A DNA stretch of 10,874 bases from NCBI GenBank assembly GCA_031258265.1, contig JAIRNB010000325.1, positions 1-10,874 on the forward strand, given 5' to 3'. Shown here in pieces: positions 1 to 5,875 of this stretch (positions are counted from its first letter, which is position 1; each line of letters starts with the position of its first letter). The notes under the pieces are model-generated. The model saw nothing but the letters and a program-made list of their open reading frames with translations. It had not been told where the DNA came from and made no database searches. The translations under genes and the position numbers were made by a program. This DNA is from Treponema sp. (GTDB lineage Bacteria; Spirochaetota; Spirochaetia; Treponematales; Breznakiellaceae).

Positions 1-183
1 CCGGACTTCGGCGGGTACATTCCCCCGCTCCAGGCTGCCGATAACCAGGTCCCGGGGATAGCGGGGGGCCTCCCCCCGCTGGGGCTGCCGCAGAACCTGG
101 GGGATAGAATCCCGGTCCAGGTCCTGGGCCCCAGCGGGGCGGGGAACAAGGAAAACCAGCAAAATAACTAAAACCAGGGGCAT
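1..183 (-). CDS. Exported protein of unknown function, N-terminal part only
   Basis: The frame is open from an ATG at 183 down to the window edge (61 codons), so the C-terminal part lies outside. The first 19 residues (MPLVLVILLVFLVPRPAGA) look like a signal peptide with an Ala-Gly-Ala cleavage site before QDLD, so the product is probably exported to the periplasm or outer surface. The visible mature part is polar with several Arg-Gly and Pro-Arg pairs (RGEAPRYPRDLVIGSLERG), and I recognise no domain in it. The start is not certain. No good ribosome binding site sits in front of this ATG (GGGAAGGG is too far upstream), and an in-frame TTG at 219 would add 12 residues including two Arg, giving a more classical positively charged n-region. 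The gene lies downstream of the 548-1933 gene on the same strand, but a 364-bp gap with a structured repeat separates them, so a shared transcript is unlikely. Confidence 0.6.
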   Translation of the reverse strand, partial: MPLVLVILLVFLVPRPAGAQDLDRDSIPQVLRQPQRGEAPRYPRDLVIGSLERGNVPAEVR

Positions 184-238
184 AAATTCATGATAATCCG
201 CCCTTCCCGGCGGGCGCAAGGGTTCCTGACAAACCCGG

Positions 239-479
239 CAAACCTGCGGTTTGGGCCGCGCGCGCACTGCGCGCCCTAGCCAAGCTAAAGCTTGGCCGCA
301 TTAGTCCAACACTGGGGAATCACTGGCGCTATGCGGTTCCACATTAGCTTAATATACAACCTATGGTTGCTTTCTTCGCGCAAGGGATAGAGCGGAAATA
401 CTTTTGGCGGAGCCAAAAGATTGCAGCGATAGCCCGGTCCCCGCCTTTGCGAATGCAAGGGCGGGGATGCGCCCAAATT
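239..479 (-). repeat. Palindromic intergenic element, copy L
   Basis: This element fills most of the 184-547 gap and is the inverted counterpart of 3297-3602. Identical blocks are 240-269 (= 3569-3598), 312-343 (= 3505-3536) and 378-453 (= 3323-3398); 454-479 matches 3297-3322 with three differences. Hairpins seen are 239-253 (CAAACC/GGTTTG), 279-296 (GCCAAGC, loop TAAA, GCTTGGC), 357-369 (CAACC/GGTTG), 401-419 (CTTTTGGC, loop GGA, GCCAAAAG) and 439-466 (12-bp stem with one G-T pair). The variable centre 344-377 is short here. The minus orientation is assigned because, read that way, it follows the stop codon of the 548-1933 gene just as copy R follows htrA. No protein signal is seen; the short frame across it only reflects the repeat. 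The rest of the gap (184-238, 480-547) shows nothing recognisable. Confidence 0.85.
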
Positions 480-547
480 CCAAAATGAAATATAGTGGCT
501 TACTTGTATCTGAATTAGTTTCTGAAGGAGTCCGGCCGGGAAGGGTT

Positions 548-1933
548 TCAGGGATCGAAGGGGCCTTCTACGGGGATACGAACCAGGTTTACGTTGTGGC
601 CGGGGTAGCGGGCAAGGAAGCGGGTAAAGCGGGTTTCTTCGGCGCTTTCAAAGACCGCTACCTGGAAGGCGGAGTATTCGTCGAAATAGGGGACAAGGAC
701 TGCCATATGGAAGTGCTGGCGCATCCGGGGCAGGCCCCGGAGGTTGTCCGGGGTGGAAGGGGGGCCTATCTCGTTGTTCACCGACGCTAAATAGATCCGG
801 CCGGGTTCGTCTATGGCCAGGGTGTAGAGGAGGGGCCGCAGTCCTTCTATGCCGAAGCCGGAATTTTCAAGATAGCCGGGGTAGTTCTTGAAGGCGGGAC
901 CGGGGGAGGGGCCCTGGGACGAGGCGGCTTGGCTGCGGACGATTAACTGGGAAAAGGGCAGGTCCCGAATTTCAAAATCGGCGGGGCCTGAGTAATCGGG
1001 GGAACGAAAGGCGGACCATACCTGGGAAGCAAGGTTCCTGGTCCAATCCAGGCCGAAAAAGGGGTCCCGCAGGTCTTCCCATACCGATGTAAAGGATGTA
1101 CCCCGCTGTCCGAAGGGCTGTTTGAGGGCGATGATGTCGAGTCTTTGGCCGCTGAGGGGCCGCAGGATGCCGTCTATTACCCATTTGGCAAAACCGGAAC
1201 AGTTGAGCCCCCCCTTGCCGTCCTGGACTTCCAGGGTTTCGATAAAAACATAGCGGCCCTGGGCGTCAATGGCCCCATCATCCCGGAAGGAAAGTTCCGG
1301 GAGCCGGGAACGGAGCCGGTTAATAAAGAGCCGGAGATCCCGGTAATTTTCCGGGGCCGGGTCAAAATACCGGCGTTTGAATTTTTCCCCCATGGCGGCA
1401 TAGACCGTTTCCATGGGCGCGGTAAAGAGCCGTTCAAAGGGGACGGCCACCGGCAGGGACCAGCTTAGATAGGCGTCGTAGAGGATCATGTCCATGAGGC
1501 AGCGGTCCGTCCCCAGGGGCCGGAATTGTATGTAGGTCCGGTTGTCGCTGCGGGGGAAGACGAGGATTCGGAGAGGGGCGCCGTCCGATCTGCGGCGGAC
1601 ATAGAGCCAGGAACCCTGGGCCCAGCCGGGAAAGGTTCCCATGGTCCGGCCGTCCGGGCCGGTAAGTTCCCGGGCCAGTATTACGGCTATTTCGGCGGCG
1701 GTGGCCTCGGCCCGGACTTGAACACGGCCGCCTCCGGGGAGATCGTAGACCTGGGATTTTTTCGCCAGGACCCGATCCGGGGTATCCATGAACCACTCGT
1801 CACGGAGGGAAAGACGGAGGGAAGAATCATCTTCAATACCGGCGCTGGGAAGGTCCCGGGGGCAGAGGGAAGCCAGGGGACAAATAAACAGCAGGGCCGC
1901 AAGGTAAAACGCCGGTTTTTGAAAGAAATTCAT
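548..1933 (-). CDS. Exported protein with a Cys-His hydrolase-like (possibly NlpC/P60-type) signature
   Basis: The product has 461 aa. Residues 1-24 form a hydrophobic signal sequence ending ASLC-P. Cys24 could be lipidated under relaxed spirochaetal lipobox rules, but Leu at -1 is unusual, so plain signal-peptidase cleavage is equally possible. Two motifs suggest an enzyme: GGLNCSGFAKWVIDG around Cys245 resembles the nucleophile helix of NlpC/P60-type and papain-like peptidases (DCSGF), and RQHFHMAVLVPYF with His407/His409 resembles the following His strand (H-hydrophobic). The spacing of about 165 residues is much longer than in ordinary NlpC/P60 domains, so an insertion or a different papain-like family is implied. 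Residues 30-240 are an unrecognised, probably folded N-terminal part. The natural substrate would be peptidoglycan peptides or a protein, but this is inference. The ATG start has only a weak ribosome binding site. The gene is divergent from htrA, which suggests joint control and envelope work. Confidence 0.7.
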   Translation of the reverse strand: MNFFQKPAFYLAALLFICPLASLCPRDLPSAGIEDDSSLRLSLRDEWFMDTPDRVLAKKSQVYDLPGGGRVQVRAEATAAEIAVILARELTGPDGRTMGTFPGWAQGSWLYVRRRSDGAPLRILVFPRSDNRTYIQFRPLGTDRCLMDMILYDAYLSWSLPVAVPFERLFTAPMETVYAAMGEKFKRRYFDPAPENYRDLRLFINRLRSRLPELSFRDDGAIDAQGRYVFIETLEVQDGKGGLNCSGFAKWVIDGILRPLSGQRLDIIALKQPFGQRGTSFTSVWEDLRDPFFGLDWTRNLASQVWSAFRSPDYSGPADFEIRDLPFSQLIVRSQAASSQGPSPGPAFKNYPGYLENSGFGIEGLRPLLYTLAIDEPGRIYLASVNNEIGPPSTPDNLRGLPRMRQHFHMAVLVPYFDEYSAFQVAVFESAEETRFTRFLARYPGHNVNLVRIPVEGPFDP

Positions 1934-2011
1934 GCTCTAATTGAAGTATCGGTATGATGATCCCTTTATTTTATGCCTCCAATCTGCTATTGTACAGGGG
2001 GGAGGCCCTGA
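1934..2011. promoter_or_regulatory. Shared divergent start region with strong RBS for htrA
   Basis: These 78 bp separate the start codons of the exported protein (minus) and htrA (plus), so promoters for both must lie here or extend into the genes. The region is AT-richer than its surroundings (TTTATTTTAT near 1965-1975, TATTGT near 1988). No -35/-10 pair is good enough to call; TTGAAG near 1940 with the TTTATTTTAT stretch is the best plus-strand guess. GGGGGGAGG ending at 2005, six bases before the ATG at 2012, is a clear Shine-Dalgarno sequence that fixes the htrA start. Confidence 0.5.
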
Positions 2012-3256
2012 ATGAAGGTATACAGCCGCCGGCAGGTGGTTTTTTTTTCGATACTGACCGGGCTTATCGTGCTGATGCTTGGCCTGGGGCTGGGTTTGCT
2101 GCATCTGCCCTGGGTTTCGGCTTCCGAAGGGACGGAACATGCCGCCCTTCCGGTTCCCCCTGTTCCGGCGAAAGACAGGGAGGATGAATCCCTCTTTCTG
2201 CGGCAGTCTCCCCAATCCCATGCCCTTTCGACCGCGGATCTGGCGCCTTACACCGAAGACGAGCGGGAGAATATCTCTATTTATGAACAATTCAATTCCG
2301 GGGTGGTAAACGTTACCACCGAGGTGGTGGCGATCAACTGGTTCCTGGAACCGGTGCCCCAGGATGGGGGTTCCGGTTCGGGTTCCATTATTGACACCAG
2401 GGGTTATGTTCTTACCAACAATCATGTCATTGAAAACGCCTATAAGGTGTATATCAACCTGGTCGACGGAAGCCAGTTTGAGGGGACCGTGGTGGGAACG
2501 GACCCGGAGAACGACATCGCGGTTCTTAAATTCGATCCCCCCCAGGGGCTGGAACTGCGGACTATCCCCTTTGGCAGTTCGGATAACCTTAAGGTGGGGC
2601 AGAAGGTTCTGGCGATAGGGAATCCCTTTGCCTTTGAGCGGACTTTGACGGTGGGCATTGTTTCCGGGCTTGGGCGACCTATCCAGACTTCCCGGCAGAA
2701 CATTATCCGGGACATGATCCAGACAGACGCTTCGATTAACCCCGGCAACTCCGGGGGGCCCCTTTTGGACACCCAGGGGAGGATGATCGGGATCAACACG
2801 ATGATCTATTCCCCCTCCGGGGGCTCGGTGGGCATCGGCTTCGCTATTCCGGTGAATACCGCCAAACGGGTAGTGGCGGAGCTGATCCAGTACGGCAGGG
2901 TACGGCGGGGGAGGATCGACGCTACCGTGGTGCAGCTTTTTCCCGACCTGGTCCGCTATGCCCAACTGCCGGTTAATCAGGGGCTCTTGATTTCCCGGAC
3001 TCGGAAGGGGGGATTGGCGGAAAAGGCGGGGCTGCGGCAGGGTACGGAGGCGGTACGTTACCGGTCCACCGTCATATACCTGGGCGGGGATATTATTACT
3101 TCGGTGGACGGGATGAAGACCAATACCTATGCGGACCTTTTCAGTGCCCTGGAGGATAATAAACCGGGAGAAAAGGTCAAGGTGGAAATTATCCGGGGCG
3201 GCAGGACCCTAAGCCTGGAAGTAACCCTGGCGGACAGGGAAGAACAGGCGAATTAG
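2012..3256 (+). CDS. htrA: HtrA/DegP-type membrane-anchored serine protease (Do family, S1C)
   Basis: The protein has 414 aa and is an envelope quality-control protease that cleaves misfolded or regulatory proteins on the outer face of the inner membrane. Residues 8-35 form one hydrophobic segment after MKVYSRR with no evident cleavage site, so it is probably a signal anchor. A Pro-rich, poorly ordered linker follows to about residue 90. The trypsin-like domain carries the full triad: His138 in GYVLTNNHVI, Asp168 in TDPENDIAVL and Ser247 in NPGNSGGP. One C-terminal PDZ domain spans about 300-408 (NQGLLISR, GGDIITSVDG, KVEIIRGGRTL). A single PDZ plus an N-terminal anchor is the DegS/HtrA layout rather than the soluble two-PDZ DegP layout. 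The start is supported by the strong RBS at 2001-2005. It is divergent from the Cys-His hydrolase-like gene and followed 40 bp after its stop by palindromic element R, which probably ends transcription. Confidence 0.95.
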   Translation: MKVYSRRQVVFFSILTGLIVLMLGLGLGLLHLPWVSASEGTEHAALPVPPVPAKDREDESLFLRQSPQSHALSTADLAPYTEDERENISIYEQFNSGVVNVTTEVVAINWFLEPVPQDGGSGSGSIIDTRGYVLTNNHVIENAYKVYINLVDGSQFEGTVVGTDPENDIAVLKFDPPQGLELRTIPFGSSDNLKVGQKVLAIGNPFAFERTLTVGIVSGLGRPIQTSRQNIIRDMIQTDASINPGNSGGPLLDTQGRMIGINTMIYSPSGGSVGIGFAIPVNTAKRVVAELIQYGRVRRGRIDATVVQLFPDLVRYAQLPVNQGLLISRTRKGGLAEKAGLRQGTEAVRYRSTVIYLGGDIITSVDGMKTNTYADLFSALEDNKPGEKVKVEIIRGGRTLSLEVTLADREEQAN

Positions 3257-3296
3257 ATCTATTCCGAAACCAGTATCCCAACACGATTGAAATGCA

Positions 3297-3602
3297 AATT
3301 TGGGCGCATCCCCGCTTTTGCTTTCGCAAAGGCGGGGACCGGGCTATCGCTGCAATCTTTTGGCTCCGCCAAAAGTATTTCCGCTCTATCCCTTGCGCTG
3401 CTAAAAAATGGCATCCCTGCCATTTTTTAGCTTTACGTTTTTGCTCTGCAAAAACGTATGCGTTTATCACAGCCGGCGTCCTGCCGGCAGGCTGTATTTA
3501 CCCCTGTGGAACCGCATAGCGCCAGTGATTCCCCAGATATGAGCAATGCGGCTTAGCTTTAGCTAAGCCAGTGCGCGCGCGGCCCAAACCGCAGGTTTGG
3601 GC
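3297..3602 (+). repeat. Palindromic intergenic element, copy R
   Basis: This is the second, longer copy of the element at 239-479, inverted on the chromosome but in the same orientation relative to its upstream gene. Hairpins in order are 3310-3337 (12-bp stem, loop TTTC), 3357-3375 (CTTTTGGC, loop TCC, GCCAAAAG), 3400-3431 (14-bp perfect stem), 3434-3458 (TACGTTTTTGC, loop TCT, GCAAAAACGTA), 3470-3494 (CAGCC/GGCTG enclosing palindrome CTGCCGGCAG), 3550-3569 (GGCTTAGC, loop TTTA, GCTAAGCC) and 3582-3602 (GCCCAAACC, loop GCA, GGTTTGGGC). The centre 3399-3504 has no counterpart in copy L and holds three of these hairpins, so the element is modular. No coding signal is apparent. Confidence 0.85.
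3400..3431 (+). terminator. Likely bidirectional Rho-independent terminator downstream of htrA
   Basis: A perfect 14-bp inverted repeat with loop TCCC. The inner GGCA/TGCC stem is followed by ATTTTTT on the plus strand and by the matching T run on the minus strand. It sits inside the variable centre of copy R, about 145 bp after the htrA stop. Copy L lacks this module, so if it is the terminator for htrA, the 548-1933 gene must end at another hairpin. Confidence 0.55.
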
Positions 3603-3873
3603 TGGAACAGAAGCCGGCATCCACGCCATTTTTTAGCACGTTTACCACAGCCGGCCCCGCGGCGCGCCCGCCCGCCTAAAGACGCCCTTGCATGTGGCCG
3701 GGATAAATACAGTTACCCTGCGCCGGGCGGGCCTTACATTTTTTCCTTAACGCCCCTTAACGGGGCAATTACTTCGCCCCATGCCGGCCAGCGCATGCAT
3801 TAGAATTTTGTTTGTGTGTTTTGGCCGCCGGCGACCGTGATAACAAAACCTGAAGTTCGGCCTTATGAAACAG
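3603..3873. other. Gene-free stretch with fragments of the palindromic element
   Basis: Between copy R and the end of radC no convincing gene is seen. Positions 3625-3637 repeat GCCATTTTTTAGC from the 3400-3431 hairpin and are followed by a run similar to 3435-3477 (ACGTTTA then CCACAGCCGGC). GATAAATACAG near 3703 resembles, in reverse orientation, the CTGTATTTACC end of the variable centre at 3492-3502. These look like decayed or rearranged pieces of the same modules. A small hairpin GCCCC/GGGGC with loop TTAAC lies at 3752-3766 and could contribute to termination of radC (minus strand), although a clear T run is missing. The last 80 bp before the radC stop are AT-richer and featureless. Confidence 0.5.
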
Positions 3874-4659
3874 TTAATTTGAAACGGAGCCGGTGTAGGG
3901 GGTGATTTTGTCTATCCGCCTGCTTTGGCGGTAACTAAACCAGGCGTCTTCCGTAAAGATAAGGTGATCCAGGAAGTTGAGGCCCAGTACGCCGGCGGCG
4001 GCCCTTAGGCGGGCGGTAATTTCATCGTCCTCCGGGGAGGGTTTAAGCCGGCCCGAGGGGTGGTTGTGGGCCACGATCACCGCCGCCGCCCGGTCACTGA
4101 TAGGGTCCGCGAAGACCTCCCGGGGGTGTACGATGGTGCGGTTTACCAGGCCGATGCTGACGATTCGCAGGGCCAGGACCTCATGGGCGCCGTTCAGGGA
4201 AAGGCAGAGGAAACGCTCCTGTTTGCGGTCCGCGTGGTGCCGGAGGAGGCCGTGGATATCCTGGGGCTGCCGTATCTTTGTCCCCGCAGCCCCCCAGCGC
4301 CGGCGGCCGAATTCCAGCATCGCCGCCACGGCGCAGGCTTTACTTGCCCCCATGCCGGAGAGAATTCTGAGATCCCGGACGGAGGGGACATCCTTTTCCC
4401 GGTCCAGTAATTCCAGCAGTTCCGCCGCCAGGGCGGTAACGTTCTTGCCCCGGATTCCCGTGTTAAGGAGGACCGCCAGAAGTTCATGATCCGAAAGGGA
4501 CGCGGCCCCTCCCCGGAGAAGCCGTTCCCTGGGCCGTTCATCCGCCGCTTTCCGGGGCAGGGAGCCGGCCCCGGAATCCCCCGCGTAAGACACGCTACAG
4601 CGGCCGCCTTTTGGGTTTTCTGTCTGTCCGGTAAAGCCGGAATATAACGAGTCCCGCAT
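3874..4659 (-). CDS. radC: RadC-family JAMM/MPN+ domain protein
   Basis: The protein has 261 aa and the classic RadC (UPF0758) layout. An N-terminal helix-hairpin-helix region (DERPRERLLRGGAASLSDHE onward, to GMGASKACAVAA) precedes a C-terminal JAMM metalloprotease-like domain. The zinc motif is intact: HNHPSG with His198 and His200, then PSPEDD with Asp211, and an upstream Glu181 in HPREVF. The family is common in bacteria; the old link with DNA repair was withdrawn and its substrate is unknown. The ATG at 4659 is chosen because AGAGGAAGG stands just before it; a TTG at 4722 with poor context would add 21 residues. Even so, about 37 residues precede the conserved DERPRE block, more than usual, and a GTG at 4593 (VSYAGDSGAG) would give a normal length. 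It stands alone, divergent from the lipoprotein gene. Confidence 0.93.
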   Translation of the reverse strand: MRDSLYSGFTGQTENPKGGRCSVSYAGDSGAGSLPRKAADERPRERLLRGGAASLSDHELLAVLLNTGIRGKNVTALAAELLELLDREKDVPSVRDLRILSGMGASKACAVAAMLEFGRRRWGAAGTKIRQPQDIHGLLRHHADRKQERFLCLSLNGAHEVLALRIVSIGLVNRTIVHPREVFADPISDRAAAVIVAHNHPSGRLKPSPEDDEITARLRAAAGVLGLNFLDHLIFTEDAWFSYRQSRRIDKITPYTGSVSN

Positions 4660-4859
4660 ATACCTTCCTCTTACCCTCCTTGCCCGGAGCGGCCTTTCCT
4701 GAGGCCGGTGAGCTGGTTTCAAAGCCCTGCCCCTTGGGAGCTAAAACGCCGCCATTCTTGATCCGGCGCTGATCCGGCACGCACTATATGGGCGCGGTCC
4801 CGCAGGGCGCTTTATTTTTCCGGGGGGAAATGCCGGTAAACCGGGCCGTCCCTAAAATC

Positions 4860-4891
4860 CGGTTAGTTTTGGGAAAGCCTTAACCGATAAT
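4860..4891 (+). promoter_or_regulatory. Possible promoter with overlapping inverted repeat
   Basis: TTAGTT (4863-4868) and GATAAT (4886-4891) are 17 bp apart and would place the transcript start about two or three bases before the ATG at 4901. The -35 match is poor and the -10 match good. The inverted repeat CGGTTA (4860-4865) / TAACCG (4881-4886) overlaps both boxes and could be an operator. The rest of the radC-lipoprotein gap (4660-4859) has only a short direct repeat, GATCCGG, twice near 4760-4776, and nothing else that I recognise. Confidence 0.35.
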
Positions 4892-4900
4892 CTGAAAAAT

Positions 4901-5599
4901 ATGATGACAAAGGCTGTACAAAAACGGACAAAACTATTTTTAGGGGGGGTCTGGGCCTTCTTATTTGTCTCCTGCGCGGGGCTGGGAGGCCCCCCGGTTC
5001 CGGAATTTCCCGAATGGCCCGCCGTCCCGCCGGCGGGGGGTGGAATCCCCGTGCCGGAAAACCCGGTCCCCCCGGAACGGCCGGTCCCGGAGATACCCCT
5101 GCGGATACTGGGGGCGGGGCTGGTCCCGGAGAAGGCCCTTTCCCGCTTTCTCCTGGCCCTTAACCCCGCCGCGGAGGAAAGTTTCGCGGAAGAACTGGCG
5201 GGGTACTATACCGAGGAAGCGGAGGCGGAGGGGGTAAACCACGACGTGGCCTTTGCCCAGATGTGCCTGGAGACGGGATTCCTGCGTTTCGGGAATCTGG
5301 TAAGCCCGGACATGAATAACTTCTGCGGCCTGGGGGCTATCGGACCGGAGCAGCGGGGGGAACGGTTCAGCGAACCCCGTATCGGGGTGCGGGCCCATAT
5401 CCAGCATCTGAAAGCCTATGCCACGGAAGAACCCCTAAGGGGGGAGCTGGTGGATCCCCGTTACCGCTGGGTACGCTACGGGTCTGCCCCCACGATCTAT
5501 GGCCTGGCGGGGACCTGGGCCGCGGACAAGGAATACGGGGAAAAGATCCGGGATATTCTGGAAGAACTGTACCGGTACTACTACCGGGAAGGGGTATAG
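4901..5599 (+). CDS. Glucosaminidase-domain lipoprotein (peptidoglycan hydrolase-like)
   Basis: The protein has 232 aa. The N-terminus is a lipoprotein signal: QKRTK, a hydrophobic stretch and FVSC with Cys25 as probable lipidated residue, so it is likely tethered to a membrane. Residues 30-68 are a Pro-rich spacer (PPVPEFPEWPAVPP and similar). From about 72 the chain matches the endo-beta-N-acetylglucosaminidase family (PF01832, GH73-like): YYTEEAEAEGVNHDVAFAQ, then MCLETGFL with Glu124 as the expected catalytic acid, NNFCGLGAIG, and GVRAHIQHLKAY. Its expected role is cleavage of glycan strands in peptidoglycan during growth or division. No Shine-Dalgarno sequence precedes the ATG (TCTGAAAAAT), and an ATG follows directly as codon 2, so the exact start is uncertain by one residue. 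The stop codon lies in the stem of its terminator. It is a single-gene unit, convergent with the PFL gene. Confidence 0.9.
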   Translation: MMTKAVQKRTKLFLGGVWAFLFVSCAGLGGPPVPEFPEWPAVPPAGGGIPVPENPVPPERPVPEIPLRILGAGLVPEKALSRFLLALNPAAEESFAEELAGYYTEEAEAEGVNHDVAFAQMCLETGFLRFGNLVSPDMNNFCGLGAIGPEQRGERFSEPRIGVRAHIQHLKAYATEEPLRGELVDPRYRWVRYGSAPTIYGLAGTWAADKEYGEKIRDILEELYRYYYREGV

Positions 5600-5649
5600 G
5601 GCAACGCTGATTAACTTGACGCTAATCATCGTTGCCCTATTGTTTTTCT
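5596..5649 (+). terminator. Rho-independent terminator overlapping the lipoprotein stop codon
   Basis: The stem 5596-5613 pairs with 5623-5640 (TAGGGCAACG, one C-T mismatch, TGATTA; loop ACTTGACGC) and is followed by TGTTTTTCTC. The TAG stop at 5597-5599 is part of the 5' arm, so a terminating ribosome would cover the base of the hairpin. Confidence 0.8.
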
Positions 5650-5791
5650 CGTTTTCCTACGGAAAACGCGCTTTTTCAAAGCGGCGAAAAAACCACATTA
5701 AAGCAGCACTGATTTATTCTCGATTGAATAAATCAGTGCTTTCATAGCTTTCGTAACGTAACGTCAGCCGTCGAATTTGATGCCAGGCATC
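5650..5791. repeat. Run of hairpins in the convergent gap
   Basis: Four further perfect inverted repeats follow the terminator: 5650-5668 (CGTTTTCC, loop TAC, GGAAAACG), 5669-5683 (CGCTTT, loop TTC, AAAGCG), 5705-5740 (AGCACTGATTTATT, 8-nt loop, AATAAATCAGTGCT) and 5779-5791 (GATGCC, A, GGCATC). The 14-bp AT-rich stem is terminator-like but lacks a T run. No coding frame of credible composition crosses the region. Confidence 0.7.
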
Positions 5792-5824
5792 GTTTCCGGG
5801 GTTTTTGAACAAACTATTTCAGCG

Positions 5825-5860
5825 GCGGCCCTTTCAAAACTTCGGTTTTGAAAGGGCCGC
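5825..5860. terminator. 16-bp stem with TTCG loop between convergent genes
   Basis: A perfect 16-bp inverted repeat, GCGGCCCTTTCAAAAC (5825-5840) and its complement (5845-5860), closes a C(TTCG)G tetraloop, the extra-stable form when transcribed on the plus strand; the minus-strand loop is CGAA. It lies 15 bp past the stop of the PFL gene, so it is placed to end that minus-strand transcript and to block read-through in both directions. T runs are weak on both sides. Confidence 0.65.
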
Positions 5861-5875
5861 TATATTAATTCCTGA

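Noticed and set aside
285..476. Short minus-strand frame in the left gap whose peptide resembles one at 3189-3470
   Set aside because: The similarity comes entirely from the shared palindromic DNA element. The frames differ outside it, have no ribosome binding site and cross several hairpins.
239..479. Integron attC site or insertion-sequence end
   Set aside because: No integrase or transposase is in the window, no attC core pair or target-site duplication could be recognised, and copies lie neatly after stop codons.
404..790. 128-aa plus-strand frame
   Set aside because: It starts inside the repeat and overlaps the 3' end of the well-supported 548-1933 gene antisense; composition is Gly/Arg-rich as expected of a shadow frame.
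1937..2965. 342-aa minus-strand frame opposite htrA
   Set aside because: It is antisense to the complete HtrA protease with intact triad; its Pro/Gly/His-rich sequence fits no family and is explained by GC-rich codon usage of htrA.
5499..5747. 82-aa plus-strand frame across the lipoprotein terminator
   Set aside because: It overlaps the lipoprotein gene in another frame and runs through the terminator and three hairpins, with no start signal.
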